From the NCBI RefSeq assembly GCF_002813245.1, contig NZ_PHUF01000005.1, positions 186,001-250,000 on the forward strand: 64,000 bases of DNA, written 5' to 3'. This document shows positions 1-8,637 of this stretch, piece after piece. Origin of the DNA: Novosphingobium kunmingense. GTDB taxonomy: Bacteria > Pseudomonadota > Alphaproteobacteria > Sphingomonadales > Sphingomonadaceae. Both the position numbers and the translations under genes were made by a program. How positions within the stretch are numbered: the first letter of the stretch is position 1; each line of letters begins with the position of its first letter. The notes under the pieces are model-generated. The model had not been told where the DNA came from and did no database searches. It saw nothing but the letters and a program-made list of their open reading frames with translations.

Positions 1-872
1 TCCTTTGCCCAGACGACGAGGTTCTTGAGTTCGTCGTAGACAGCGTCGCCGGCTGCAAGGAGCTCCTTCATGTGCCTCCAGTCCATGAACACGAAATGGA
101 TCGAGCCATCGCGGCTTACGCGAGCCATGTTGCCAAGCGTCGATTCGAGGAAGGCCTGGAACTGAGCTTCGGACATTTCGCCGGCGGCCATCGCAAACTC
201 CGCGTGACGAACCTTGCCCAGCCCACAGACGTGGCCATTGATGGGCACGTTATAAGGAGGGTCGGTAATGATCATCTGAGCCTCGTCGCCTGCCATCAGA
301 GCATCGAGCACGGAAGGATCGCGGGCATCGCCGACGATGAGGCGATGGTTCCCGAGTGTCCAGATGTCGCCGATCTGGCTGACCAGCGGCACACTGGAAT
401 CGATTTCCGGCTCAGCGTCGATCCCGGTCGGTCCGGAGATAGCCTGATCGAGCAGTCGCTCGAGAGCACCGCCATCAAATCCGGTCAGGGCAAGATCAAA
501 CTCGGGATCGAACGACGCAATCGCCGCCAGTTCGGAGGCGAGACGCTCCTCGTCCCAGCCGGCACATTCGGCAAGGCGGTTGTCGGCAATGATATAGGCG
601 CGCCGTTCCGCTTCGCTCATGCCCGACAGCTGGATCACGGGAACACGGGTAAGCCTGAGTTCGGCCGCCGCGAGCAGCCGGCCGTGACCAGCAATGACCT
701 GGTATTCGTCGTCGACAAGCACCGGGTTACGGAATCCGAAACGCTTGATGCTGGCGGCGATCTTCCGAACCTGGTCTTTCGAGTGAGTCCTCGGGTTATC
801 GGGATGCGGCTTCAGGCAAGAGGGGTCGAGATAGACGAGCTTGTGTCCGTCGAGGTGGGGGATATCAGACAT
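1..872 (-). CDS. ParB-like nuclease domain / DNA methyltransferase fusion, C-terminus cut by the window edge
   Basis: The start codon (872-870) follows AAAGGAG at a good distance; about 290 codons are visible before the window ends. Residues ~10-100 are a ParB/Srx-type domain: the stretch HPDNPRTHSKDQVRKIAASI and then VIAGHGRLLAA are the usual ParB nuclease-type boxes. Around residue 200 comes the DNA N6/N4 methyltransferase motif TDPPYNVP (motif IV), with GDARDPSVLDALM just before it. This two-domain arrangement is typical of proteins carried by prophages and integrated elements of alphaproteobacteria, and the role is probably DNA modification. The SAM-binding motif I, usually near the C-terminus in this circularly permuted class, would lie outside the window. 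The target sequence cannot be told. Family call is firm, biological role inferred. Confidence 0.85.
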   Translation of the reverse strand, partial: MSDIPHLDGHKLVYLDPSCLKPHPDNPRTHSKDQVRKIAASIKRFGFRNPVLVDDEYQVIAGHGRLLAAAELRLTRVPVIQLSGMSEAERRAYIIADNRLAECAGWDEERLASELAAIASFDPEFDLALTGFDGGALERLLDQAISGPTGIDAEPEIDSSVPLVSQIGDIWTLGNHRLIVGDARDPSVLDALMAGDEAQMIITDPPYNVPINGHVCGLGKVRHAEFAMAAGEMSEAQFQAFLESTLGNMARVSRDGSIHFVFMDWRHMKELLAAGDAVYDELKNLVVWAK

Positions 873-879
873 TAAGAAA

Positions 880-900
880 GGCTCCTTTGTTTGAGGAGCC
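880..900 (-). promoter_or_regulatory. Inverted repeat covering the ribosome binding site of the methyltransferase gene
   Basis: GGCTCC and GGAGCC form a 6-bp stem around a 9-base loop. Read on the minus strand, the distal arm holds the AAAGGAG Shine-Dalgarno sequence of the methyltransferase gene and is followed by TTTCTTA and the ATG. The hairpin can be read as a weak terminator for the upstream gene at 943-1365 or as a structure that hides the ribosome binding site. The sequence alone does not decide between them. Confidence 0.45.
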
Positions 901-942
901 TTCCGTTAGTCGGGCATCAAGCCCGGAATCTTTCACGGATTT

Positions 943-1365
943 TCAGCGGAACCTGTGCCGGGAAAAAAGGTTGAGCAGCGATCTGCCGGAGCCATATCGC
1001 AATTTTCGCGCAACAATTTCCGCCGCTTCGTGGATCGGGGATTCATCAGAGCGCTGACGAATTCTGAGGCCCGAGCGGCGATCGGCCCAGATTGCATCCA
1101 CCTCGTCATCAACTAGGATGCCGGCCCAGGTCAGGCGGCCAAAGCCGCGATTCCATATGGATTTGCGACCGCGCTTGCGCCGCAGCTGCCCCGCCACAGC
1201 GCGGGCAAGATACGCGGCAAAAAGAGGATCAGTAATCGCATCTGTCTGGTGATTCGCAATGGAATCCAGGTCCGAGGGCATTACATCTAGGCCGAGCCGA
1301 TCCCGGCGATGGAGCCAGGCGACGTGGATGGGACTGAAGAGCTTGTACGGTGAAACTGCTTCCAT
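943..1365 (-). CDS. Hypothetical protein of the accessory segment
   Basis: A 140-residue basic protein I do not recognise. The ATG is preceded by GGAG seven bases upstream, so the start looks real. It contains a basic patch QLRRKRGRKS in the middle and a C-terminal basic tail, no membrane segment and no obvious enzyme motif. It lies 70 bp upstream of the ParB-methyltransferase gene on the same strand and may be co-transcribed with it. Codon bias is less extreme than in the core genes to the right, in keeping with an acquired segment. DNA binding is possible from the charge but not shown. Confidence 0.55.
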   Translation of the reverse strand: MEAVSPYKLFSPIHVAWLHRRDRLGLDVMPSDLDSIANHQTDAITDPLFAAYLARAVAGQLRRKRGRKSIWNRGFGRLTWAGILVDDEVDAIWADRRSGLRIRQRSDESPIHEAAEIVARKLRYGSGRSLLNLFSRHRFR

Positions 1366-1443
1366 GGGTTCGCTCCATCAATTGACGCGAATCGCAGAGC
1401 AGCTTTTTTGTGTCTGTCAAACCATCATTCGAATGCTGCGAAG

Positions 1444-1603
1444 TTCCCTGTTCAGGTCCCGGCAGTTCCCTGTTCCGGGTTGCCGGAATTCCCTGATAAT
1501 CTTCGCGATCGAAAGGGAGGAGAATGCACCAAAGGACCGGAAACGCGTCATTCCAGACGCCAAGTGGCATCCCTGACATCTGAAAAACGACCGAAACAGG
1601 GAA
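1444..1603. repeat. Iteron-like TTCCCTG repeats at the edge of the accessory segment
   Basis: TTCCCTG occurs at 1444-1450, 1466-1472 and 1489-1495, with start-to-start spacing of 22 and 23 bp (about two helical turns), and once inverted as CAGGGAA at 1597-1603. The gene-free stretch 1366-1671 holds nothing else that I can identify. Such TTCCCTG/CAGGGAA clusters are, to my knowledge, seen beside integrated elements in alphaproteobacteria. Here they sit exactly where accessory genes give way to core genes, so they may be recognition sites of a recombinase or ParB-type protein. Function is inferred only from position and periodicity. Confidence 0.5.
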
Positions 1604-1671
1604 TTCGGACGGTGAGACTGGGTTGCCGCACACTGCGTCACGCACCATTCCCCTTCATCGCCAGCGACGGG

Positions 1672-1800
1672 TCAATTGGAATAGGCCGCCGGCTGCTCCG
1701 CGTGGAGCAGGTGCTTCTTGGCGCGCGCGCCATCGACGGTCAGGTTCATCCAGGCGATGAGCATGCCAAGTCCGCAAAAGGCATAGACGACATAGCGCAT
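1672..1800 (-). CDS. Small single-span membrane protein, hypothetical
   Basis: A 42-residue reading frame starting MRYVVYAFCGLGMLIAWMNL, that is one hydrophobic segment over residues ~3-20 followed by a basic, soluble tail. A weak GGGAC lies about eight bases before the ATG. The same frame stays open further upstream, but that part overlaps the GNAT gene and looks like shadow coding. The gene lies about 120 bp downstream of the GNAT gene on the same strand. It could be a small membrane protein or chance; no function can be proposed. Confidence 0.4.
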   Translation of the reverse strand: MRYVVYAFCGLGMLIAWMNLTVDGARAKKHLLHAEQPAAYSN

Positions 1801-1921
1801 GATGGTTGTCCCATGGTAGGTCCCGAACGCGTGCCAGCCTGGCAGCCAAGGGTAAAGGCCAGGTAGCGGCGAAGGGTTACCGGCTGCGCGCGCTTTCTTA
1901 AGCAGTTCGGGGCGGGCCCGG

Positions 1922-2212
1922 TCAGGCGTGCAGGGCCGCCCATTCGGGATGGCGGCGGAACGCGGCCGCGACATAGGAGCAGGCCGGATCGATGCGAAAG
2001 CCCTGTTCGCGCGCATCGGCGACCAGGGCCTCGACCAGGCGGGCGGCCACGCCGCGACCGCCGATCGCGGGTGGAACCAGCGTGTGTTCAGCCACCCGCA
2101 CAGCGCCGTGCTGGACCCAGGTCAACCGTCCGATCGCCGATTCGCCATCGAGCCGCGCGTGGTATTCGCCGTGGCTGCCCTGGTCGTGGCGGGTTATGGT
2201 AACGGTGGTCAT
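1922..2212 (-). CDS. Small GNAT-type N-acetyltransferase (YjdJ-like)
   Basis: 96 residues, the size of the minimal GNAT proteins in the COG2388 group rather than the usual ~150. The acetyl-CoA binding loop is visible as PPAIGGRGVAARLVEALV at residues ~47-62, in the form Q/RxxGxG/A, followed by a short strand and helix. The C-terminus RRHPEWAAL resembles the family's F...HPEw..L ending. The substrate is unknown. A longer open frame runs upstream, but the ATG at 2212 begins where homology begins. It is divergent from the threonine aldolase gene across about 50 bp, so the two may share a promoter region. Confidence 0.8.
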   Translation of the reverse strand: MTTVTITRHDQGSHGEYHARLDGESAIGRLTWVQHGAVRVAEHTLVPPAIGGRGVAARLVEALVADAREQGFRIDPACSYVAAAFRRHPEWAALHA

Positions 2213-2261
2213 GGTCTGGCGCGCTCCGGCTTGACGGCGGGGAGCCGCCCTTACAGAGCAG

Positions 2262-3263
2262 ATGGTGATGCTGTTCCTGTCCGACAATGCCGCCGCCGTC
2301 CATCCCGCCGTGTGGGAAGCGATGCGCGCCGCCGACGCGCCTGACGCGCCGTACGACAACGACGCGTTGAGCCAGCGGCTCGACGGTGCCTTTTCGGCGC
2401 TGTTCGGGCGCGATTGCGCGGCGCTATGGGTGGCGACGGGCACCGCGGCCAATTGCCTTGCGCTGGCATCGATGGTTCCGCCCCACGGCGGCGTCATCTG
2501 CCACCGCGAAGCCCATATCGAAACCGACGAGGGCGGTGCGCCCGGCTTCTACCTCCACGGCGCCAAGCTCATGCTGGTCGATGGCGAGGGGGGCAAGGTA
2601 TCGGCCGATGTGGTCGAGGCGCTCGCCGCATCGCTGCGCGGCGATGTCCACCAGGTCCAGCCGCATGCGCTGTCGGTCACCCAGGCTAGCGAATACGGAC
2701 GGGTCTACCAACCCGACGAACTGGCCGAACTGGCGTCCGTCGCCAAGAGGCGGGGGTTGGGCTTTCACATCGATGGCGCGCGCTTTGCCAACGCAGTCGC
2801 CTTTCTTGGCTGCGATCCCTCGGAGGCGTGCCAGGGCGCCGATGCGCTGAGCTTCGGCTGCGTCAAGAACGGCGGGATGAGCGCCGAGGCGATCATCTTC
2901 TTCGATCCCGCCCTGGCCGATCTGACGCGTTATCGCCGCAAACGCGCCGGACACCTCCAGTCGAAGGGCCGCTACCAGGCGGCCCAGCTGCTCGCCATGG
3001 TCGAAGGCGACCTGTGGCTGAGCAACGCCCGCGCCGCCAACGCAGCGGCGCAGCACATCGCCAGGGCGGCCGGCGCCCGCCTGCTGCACCCGGTCGAAGC
3101 AAACGAGATCTTCCTGATGGTTGACGCGGAAGAACGGCAGGCCCTGAGGGACCAGGGCTTTGCCTTCTACGACTGGGGCAGCGACGCGGCGCGTCTGGTG
3201 ACGGCCTGGAACAACCGTGCCGACCATGTCGAGGCGCTGGCCCGCGCTATCGCCGCGCTGTGA
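2262..3263 (+). CDS. Threonine aldolase family protein (PLP-dependent)
   Basis: 333 residues, normal for low-specificity L-threonine aldolase, which cleaves L-threonine or allo-threonine to glycine and acetaldehyde. The N-terminal LFLSDNAAAVHPAV, the GTAANCLAL segment that holds the PLP phosphate, and the HIDGARFANA motif (Asp binding the pyridine nitrogen) are all present. The PLP lysine is expected in LSFGCVKNGGMSAEAI. Two ATGs lie six bases apart (2262, 2268), and either could be used. The stop overlaps the GTG of the exporter gene, so the two are translationally coupled. Beta-elimination instead of aldolase activity cannot be excluded. Confidence 0.85.
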   Translation: MVMLFLSDNAAAVHPAVWEAMRAADAPDAPYDNDALSQRLDGAFSALFGRDCAALWVATGTAANCLALASMVPPHGGVICHREAHIETDEGGAPGFYLHGAKLMLVDGEGGKVSADVVEALAASLRGDVHQVQPHALSVTQASEYGRVYQPDELAELASVAKRRGLGFHIDGARFANAVAFLGCDPSEACQGADALSFGCVKNGGMSAEAIIFFDPALADLTRYRRKRAGHLQSKGRYQAAQLLAMVEGDLWLSNARAANAAAQHIARAAGARLLHPVEANEIFLMVDAEERQALRDQGFAFYDWGSDAARLVTAWNNRADHVEALARAIAAL

Positions 3264-4180
3264 GCCAGGCCGTCCGCGTCACGCCGCGCGCGCTCGGCGC
3301 GTTCGTGCTGGTCACTTTGATCTGGGGCTCGACCTGGCTGGTGATCAAGGACCAGATCGCGGTCCTCTCACCAAGCTGGGCGGTGGCCTACCGCTTCACC
3401 CTGGCGGCGCTGGCGATGTTCGCGCTGGCCGCGATCCGGGGCGAGAGGCTGCGCCTGCCCGCGCCGGCGCTGGGCTTCGCCGGTCTGATCGGCCTGTTCC
3501 AGTTCTTCGGCAATTTCCAGCTGGTCTACCGGGCAGAGCATTTCATCACCTCGGGCCTCGTCGCGGTGATCTTCGCGCTGCTCCTGGTGCCCAACACGCT
3601 GCTGGCGCGGCTGTTCATCGGCACGCAGGTCAGCGCGCGGTTCCTCGCCGGATCGGCCGTCGCGATCGCAGGGATCGCGCTCCTCATCGTGTACGAATAC
3701 CGCGCCGCGCCGGCGGGCGGAACGGCCGTGCTGGTGGGCATCGGTATGACGCTGCTCGCGGTGCTGTCGGCCTCGGTCTCGAACGTCATGCAAAGCGCGC
3801 GGATCGCGCGCGAGAACTCGACCCTGGTGGTGATCGGCTGGGCCATGGCCTTCGGCGCAGCGGCTGATCTCGTCTTCGCCCTCGCGACGGTCGGACCGCC
3901 GCCGCTCGACATCGGCCTGCGCGGGTGGCTGGGCGTGGCCTATCTCGCCATTCTCGGCTCGGTCGTGACCTTCCCGCTCTATTTCGCGCTGATCCGCGAC
4001 TGGGGCCCCGGCCCGGCTGCCTATTCGAGCGTCCTGATCCCGGTCGTTGCCATGGCCCTGTCGACCCTGTTCGAGGGCTATCTCTGGTCGCCGCTGGCGG
4101 CAGGCGGGGCCGTGCTGGCGATGATCGGCCTCGTCATCGCGCTAAGTCCTGCACGGCACGCGCCTAGCCCCTCCACATAG
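3260..4180 (+). CDS. EamA/DMT-family transporter
   Basis: 306 residues with about ten hydrophobic segments in two EamA repeats (~15-140 and ~155-300). The opening LVTLIWGSTWLVIKDQ is the typical first helix of the drug/metabolite transporter superfamily. The GTG start overlaps the TGA of the threonine aldolase (GTGA), so the pair is co-expressed and the exporter may handle an amino acid or related metabolite. The true substrate is unknown. The 3' end overlaps the convergent gene by about 103 bp, an unusually long coding overlap. Confidence 0.85.
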   Translation: MSQAVRVTPRALGAFVLVTLIWGSTWLVIKDQIAVLSPSWAVAYRFTLAALAMFALAAIRGERLRLPAPALGFAGLIGLFQFFGNFQLVYRAEHFITSGLVAVIFALLLVPNTLLARLFIGTQVSARFLAGSAVAIAGIALLIVYEYRAAPAGGTAVLVGIGMTLLAVLSASVSNVMQSARIARENSTLVVIGWAMAFGAAADLVFALATVGPPPLDIGLRGWLGVAYLAILGSVVTFPLYFALIRDWGPGPAAYSSVLIPVVAMALSTLFEGYLWSPLAAGGAVLAMIGLVIALSPARHAPSPST

Positions 4181-4923
4181 GTCGGATAGCGCGGCGTCCA
4201 GCCAAGCACGCGCTTTGCCTTGCCGTTGGCGACGCGGCGGTTCTCGGCATAGAAGCCGCGCGCCATGGGCGATAGGTTTGCCTCGTCCATCGTCTGCAGC
4301 GGGGGCACAGGCTGGCCAAGCAGGCGGCACGCCTCCTCGATAACGGCGTTCTGGCCGGCGGGCAGATCGTCGGCCAGGTTGAAGGCCCCGGCCGGCGCCT
4401 CGAGCGCAGCCAGGGCGCCGCTGACGATGTCGTCGACGTGGACGCGGCTGAACACCTGATCGGCCAGGTCGATGCGGTGGGCCTTGCCCTCGCGCACCCG
4501 GTCCAGCGCCGAACGCCCCGGCCCATAGATCCCAGGTAGGCGCAGCACCCGCGCGCCGCGCGCCAGCCAGGCGGCATCGGCCTCGGCGCGGGCTGTGCGG
4601 CGCCCGGTGCCGATGGGAGCGCTTTCGTCGGTCCAGGCGCCCTTCGTGTCGCCATAGACCCCGGTCGAGGAGAGATAGATCAGCGTTTTTCCGGCAAGCG
4701 CATCGCCATAGGTTTCGAGCACCGGATCGCCGCCGGCGCCGTCGGGCGGCACGGACGAGAGGACGTGGCCGGCATCGGCCAGCGCGAGCCGCACCGTGCC
4801 CGCATCGTCGAAGCGCAGGGTGCCGTCGCGCCCGGTCGAGACCACGTCCCAGCCGCGGACCGCCAGAGCGGCACCGATGCGGCCGGCGGTATAGCCAAGC
4901 CCGAAGATGAAAATGCGCGGCAC
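4078..4923 (-). CDS. NAD(P)-binding epimerase-like protein (YeeZ type)
   Basis: 281 residues from a GTG at 4923 that has AGGGA eight bases upstream; an ATG at 4953 has no ribosome binding site. The Rossmann fold opens with IFIFGLGYTAGRIGAAL; LSSTGVYGD holds the Thr/Ser and Tyr region of extended SDR proteins, and RLPGIYGPGRS is the usual substrate-side motif. It is an atypical SDR of the YeeZ group with no known reaction. The last ~25 residues (after GLGACRAGL) are Ala/Pro-rich and are encoded opposite the end of the EamA gene, so they may be an accidental extension. Confidence 0.8.
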   Translation of the reverse strand: MPRIFIFGLGYTAGRIGAALAVRGWDVVSTGRDGTLRFDDAGTVRLALADAGHVLSSVPPDGAGGDPVLETYGDALAGKTLIYLSSTGVYGDTKGAWTDESAPIGTGRRTARAEADAAWLARGARVLRLPGIYGPGRSALDRVREGKAHRIDLADQVFSRVHVDDIVSGALAALEAPAGAFNLADDLPAGQNAVIEEACRLLGQPVPPLQTMDEANLSPMARGFYAENRRVANGKAKRVLGWTPRYPTYVEGLGACRAGLSAMTRPIIASTAPPAASGDQR

Positions 4924-4982
4924 GGAAAGTTCCCTAGCGCGCGGCGCTGGCATTCGGAAGCGCAGTCCCTAAGTTGGGCGGC

Positions 4983-7637
4983 ATGGACATCGCCAGCAGA
5001 CCCTCCGAACCTTCGACCAACCCCGAAACCGCCGACGCTGCCGTGCCGCCCCACGCGCCGGCGACGATCCGGCGCGAGGATTATCAGCAGCCTGCCTGGC
5101 TGGTGCCGGAAGTGGCGCTCGATTTCGCGCTGGGTCTCGAGGCAACACGGGTCGAGGCGCGGTTGTCGGTTGCCCGCAACCCGGCGGGCAACGGATCCCC
5201 GACGCTCCGCCTGGCGGGTGACGGGATCACCGCCGAATCGGTCGCGGTCGACGGCGCGCCGCACGGCGCCTGGAAGATGGACGGGCCGGACCTGTTGGTC
5301 GACCTTCCGGGCGAGGTGCACGAGGTCACGATCGTCACCTGGACCAACCCCGCCGCCAATTCGCAGCTGATGGGGCTCTACGCTTCGAACGGGATGCTCT
5401 GCACCCAGTGCGAGGCCGAGGGCTTCCGGCGCATCACCTTCCACCCCGACCGGCCCGACGTGTTGTCGATCTACCGCGTACGGATGAGCGGCACGAAGGC
5501 GCAGTTCCCCGTCCTGCTGTCGAACGGCAACTGCACCGCACGCGGCGAGGGCGCGGACGGCACCCACTGGGCCGAATGGTACGATCCCTGGCCCAAGCCG
5601 AGCTATCTGTTCGCGCTGGTCGCGGGCGATCTGGTTGCCAACCACGATACCTTCACGACGATCAGCGGGCGAACGGTCGATCTCAACATCTGGGTGCGCG
5701 ACGGCGACCAGGACCGCACCCACCACGCCATGCAGGCGCTCAAGGATTCGATGAAGTGGGACGAGGAGGCATTCGGCCGCGAATACGATCTCGACCTGTT
5801 CAACATCGTCGCGGTCAGCGATTTCAACATGGGGGCGATGGAGAACAAGGGCCTGAACGTCTTCAACACCCGCTACATCCTCGCCGACCCCGATACCGCG
5901 ACCGACATGGACTATGACGGAATCGAAGGGGTCGTCGCCCACGAATACTTCCACAACTGGTCGGGCAACCGCGTCACCTGCCGCGACTGGTTCCAGCTGA
6001 GCCTGAAGGAAGGCTTCACCGTGCTGCGCGACCAGCTGTTCAGCCAGGACATGGGATCGGAAGCGGTCAAGCGGATCGAGGACGTACGGATCCTGCGCGC
6101 GGCCCAGTTTCCCGAGGATTCGGGCCCCTTGGCGCATCCGATCCGGCCCGACAGTTACCAGGAGATCTCGAACTTCTACACGGCGACCGTCTACAACAAG
6201 GGCGCCGAGGTGATCCGCATGATGCGCACGATGGTCGGGCCCGAACGGTTCCGGAAGGGCACCGACCTCTACTTCGACCGCCACGATGGCGAGGCGGCGA
6301 CCTGCGAGGACTTCGTCAAGGCGATCGAGGACGGCGCGGGCGCCGATCTCGGCCAGTTCCGCCGCTGGTATGCACAGGCCGGTACCCCGCGCGTCGAAGC
6401 GCGGATGGACTTTGCCGAAGGCGTGGCGACGGTCACGCTCACTCAAACCGTGCCGCCAACGCCCGGCCAGCCGGGGAAGCAGCCTGTGGTCATCCCGCTG
6501 CGGCTCGCGCTGTTCGACCGCGCGAGCGGCGCGAACCGCGGCGAGGAGCTGGTGGTGCTGCGCGAACCGAGCATGCAGGTCAGCTTTGCCGGCTTTGCCG
6601 AACGGCCCGTGCTGTCGATCAACCGCGGCTTTTCCGCGCCGATCGCGCTCGACGCCGGGCAGGCCACTGCGGACCTCGTCTTCCTTGCCGCGCATGACGA
6701 CGACCCCTTCGCCCGGTACGAGGCGATGCAGCAACTGGTCGTCCAGCACCTTATCGGATTGGTTGGCGGCGCAATGCTGTGCCAGGCCGAGCGCGATGCG
6801 GGGCGCGAAGCCATCGGCCGCGCGCTCGAGGCGGTGATCGGCGATCCGGCGCTCGACGACCTGATGCGCGGCGAACTGATGATTCTGCCGGGCGAGACCT
6901 ATCTCGCCGAACAGCTCGCCGTAGCCGATCCAGGCGTGATCCACGAAGAGCGCGAAGGCCTCAAGGCCTGGCTCGGCGCGCAGCTCAGGGACCAGCTCAT
7001 CGCCTTGCACGAACGCGCCAGTGCGGTCCCATACGGCCTCTCGGCCGAAGCGCGCGGCGCGCGCAAGATCAAGACTCAGGCGCTGGTCTATCTGGCCGCG
7101 GGGGCGCCGGAGGTGGCGGCGGACCTTGCCGTGCAGCAGTACGACGCGGCCGACAACATGACCGACCGGCAGGGCGCGCTGATGGTGCTGGCAGGCCTCG
7201 ACACGCCGCTGCGCGAGGTCAAGCTGGCCGCCTTCCATCAGCGCTATGCCGGCAACGCGCTGGTCATCGACAAGTGGTTCTCGCTCCAGGCGGGATCGCT
7301 GCATCCCAGGGTCGTCGATCACGTCAAGGCGCTGAGCGGGCATCCCGACTTCACGCTGACCAACCCCAACCGGGTGCGCTCGCTCTACATGGCCTTCACC
7401 GCGCCGCACGCCTTCCACGCCCAGGGCGGCGAAGGCTACCGGATGATTGCCGACCTGATCGTGGCGCTCGACCCGATCAACCCGCAGACTGCGGCGCGCT
7501 TTGTCGCTCCGCTTGGCCGTTGGCGGCGGGTGGAGCCGATGCGTTCGGCGCTGATGCGCGCCGAACTGGAACGGATCGCGGCCACGCCGGGGCTGTCGAA
7601 GGACACCTTCGAGCAGGTCAGCAAAAGCCTTGGCTGA
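4983..7637 (+). CDS. pepN: Aminopeptidase N (M1 zinc metallopeptidase)
   Basis: About 884 residues, the usual PepN length. The exopeptidase motif GAMEN (~280-285) and the zinc site HEYFHNW with the second Glu in LKEGFTVLRDQLF are all intact. The remaining C-terminal part is the helical domain of E. coli-type PepN. It removes N-terminal residues from peptides in the cytoplasm. I take the ATG at 4983; a TTG nine bases upstream is possible but less likely. The last bases overlap the next gene by eight, which suggests coupled translation. Confidence 0.95.
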   Translation: MDIASRPSEPSTNPETADAAVPPHAPATIRREDYQQPAWLVPEVALDFALGLEATRVEARLSVARNPAGNGSPTLRLAGDGITAESVAVDGAPHGAWKMDGPDLLVDLPGEVHEVTIVTWTNPAANSQLMGLYASNGMLCTQCEAEGFRRITFHPDRPDVLSIYRVRMSGTKAQFPVLLSNGNCTARGEGADGTHWAEWYDPWPKPSYLFALVAGDLVANHDTFTTISGRTVDLNIWVRDGDQDRTHHAMQALKDSMKWDEEAFGREYDLDLFNIVAVSDFNMGAMENKGLNVFNTRYILADPDTATDMDYDGIEGVVAHEYFHNWSGNRVTCRDWFQLSLKEGFTVLRDQLFSQDMGSEAVKRIEDVRILRAAQFPEDSGPLAHPIRPDSYQEISNFYTATVYNKGAEVIRMMRTMVGPERFRKGTDLYFDRHDGEAATCEDFVKAIEDGAGADLGQFRRWYAQAGTPRVEARMDFAEGVATVTLTQTVPPTPGQPGKQPVVIPLRLALFDRASGANRGEELVVLREPSMQVSFAGFAERPVLSINRGFSAPIALDAGQATADLVFLAAHDDDPFARYEAMQQLVVQHLIGLVGGAMLCQAERDAGREAIGRALEAVIGDPALDDLMRGELMILPGETYLAEQLAVADPGVIHEEREGLKAWLGAQLRDQLIALHERASAVPYGLSAEARGARKIKTQALVYLAAGAPEVAADLAVQQYDAADNMTDRQGALMVLAGLDTPLREVKLAAFHQRYAGNALVIDKWFSLQAGSLHPRVVDHVKALSGHPDFTLTNPNRVRSLYMAFTAPHAFHAQGGEGYRMIADLIVALDPINPQTAARFVAPLGRWRRVEPMRSALMRAELERIAATPGLSKDTFEQVSKSLG

Positions 7638-8394
7638 TCCGGTCGAGGTCGATCGAGCCGCGGTGCTGGACGGCATCGCCCACGGCTTCCTCGGCCGGCG
7701 GGGCGGGGTGTCGCAGGGCGTGGTCGCCGGGCTCAACGTCGGGTTGGGCGCGGGTGACGACGATGTTGCCGTCATCGTCAACCGCCGCCGGGCAGCCGAG
7801 GCGGTTCTGCCCGGCGCGCGGCTGGTCACGGTCTACCAGGTCCATTCGCCCGACTGCGTCGCCGCGACGCAGCCATGGCCCGACGCCGAGCGGCCGCACG
7901 CCGATGCGCTGGTGACGGCAACGCCGGGACTGGTGCTGGGCGTGGTCACCGCCGACTGTGCTCCGGTCCTCCTGGCGGATCGCGAGGCCGGCGTGGTCGG
8001 CGCGGCCCACGCCGGCTGGAAAGGCGCGGTTGGCGGGGTGACCGATTCCACCATTGCCGCGATGGAGGCGCTCGGCGCCCGCCGCGACCGCATCGCCGCG
8101 GCGATCGGGCCCTGCATCGCCCAGGCCAGTTACGAGGTCGACGACCTCTTTCGGAGCCGGTTCTGCGCCGATGCGGCCGACAACGCGCGATTCTTTGCCG
8201 CAGGCCGCGCCGGGCACTGGCAGTTCGACCTTGAAGGCTATGTCGCAGCCCGGCTCGACGCCGCGGGGATCGGCGCCGTCGAGCGCATGGCGCTCGACAC
8301 CTACGCCGACGAGGACCGCTTCTATTCCTTCCGCCGCGCCACCCACCGCTCCGAGCCGAGCTATGGCCGGCAGTTTTCGCTGATCGGCCTGTGA
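7630..8394 (+). CDS. pgeF: Peptidoglycan editing factor PgeF (YfiH / laccase-domain family)
   Basis: 254 residues. The family metal/active-site residues are present: His in YQVHSPD, Cys in VVTADCAPVL and His in AAHAGWKG. Members of this family were long called polyphenol oxidases; current work points to removal of wrongly incorporated L-Ser from the muropeptide precursor, and purine nucleoside cleavage has also been reported. The apparent start is TTG, overlapping the end of pepN by eight bases; the only in-frame alternative, a GTG at 7663, would shorten the N-terminus. Family is firm, start is less so. Confidence 0.85.
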   Translation: MADPVEVDRAAVLDGIAHGFLGRRGGVSQGVVAGLNVGLGAGDDDVAVIVNRRRAAEAVLPGARLVTVYQVHSPDCVAATQPWPDAERPHADALVTATPGLVLGVVTADCAPVLLADREAGVVGAAHAGWKGAVGGVTDSTIAAMEALGARRDRIAAAIGPCIAQASYEVDDLFRSRFCADAADNARFFAAGRAGHWQFDLEGYVAARLDAAGIGAVERMALDTYADEDRFYSFRRATHRSEPSYGRQFSLIGL

Positions 8395-8637
8395 CCGCGA
8401 TCCTTTAAGCCCGTCAGGCCTTTCGCTTAATTTCGCTGTTGGCAGCGCAAGGCTTCGCGTCTATCAGGCCCGCCAAATCGTCGGGTCCGGCGGCACTTGC
8501 CGTGCGTCCGCGGTTCGCCTACGGGCAGGTCGGGGGGCAAACTTTCAGATGCTTTCCGGGCAGGTTTAGGGACGGTTTTGCGTTCTCTCTCGCGATGCGA
8601 AGGGGCGCAGAACGGAATGAACAGGATTGGTTCGACC

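Noticed and set aside
72..875. 267-codon plus-strand frame at the left end
   Set aside because: Opposite the ParB-methyltransferase, whose motifs are clear on the minus strand.
1229..1648. 139-codon minus-strand frame across the iterons
   Set aside because: Overlaps the real 943-1365 gene, includes repeat-derived residues and has no ribosome binding site.
1672..2016. Longer version (114 residues) of the small membrane protein
   Set aside because: The first ~70 codons lie opposite or within the GNAT gene region and have shadow composition; only the last 42 were kept.
4680..7829. Open frame of 1049 codons on the minus strand opposite pepN
   Set aside because: It is the mirror of the pepN coding frame, caused by high GC at third positions; no recognisable domain, many Arg/Gly/Val runs.
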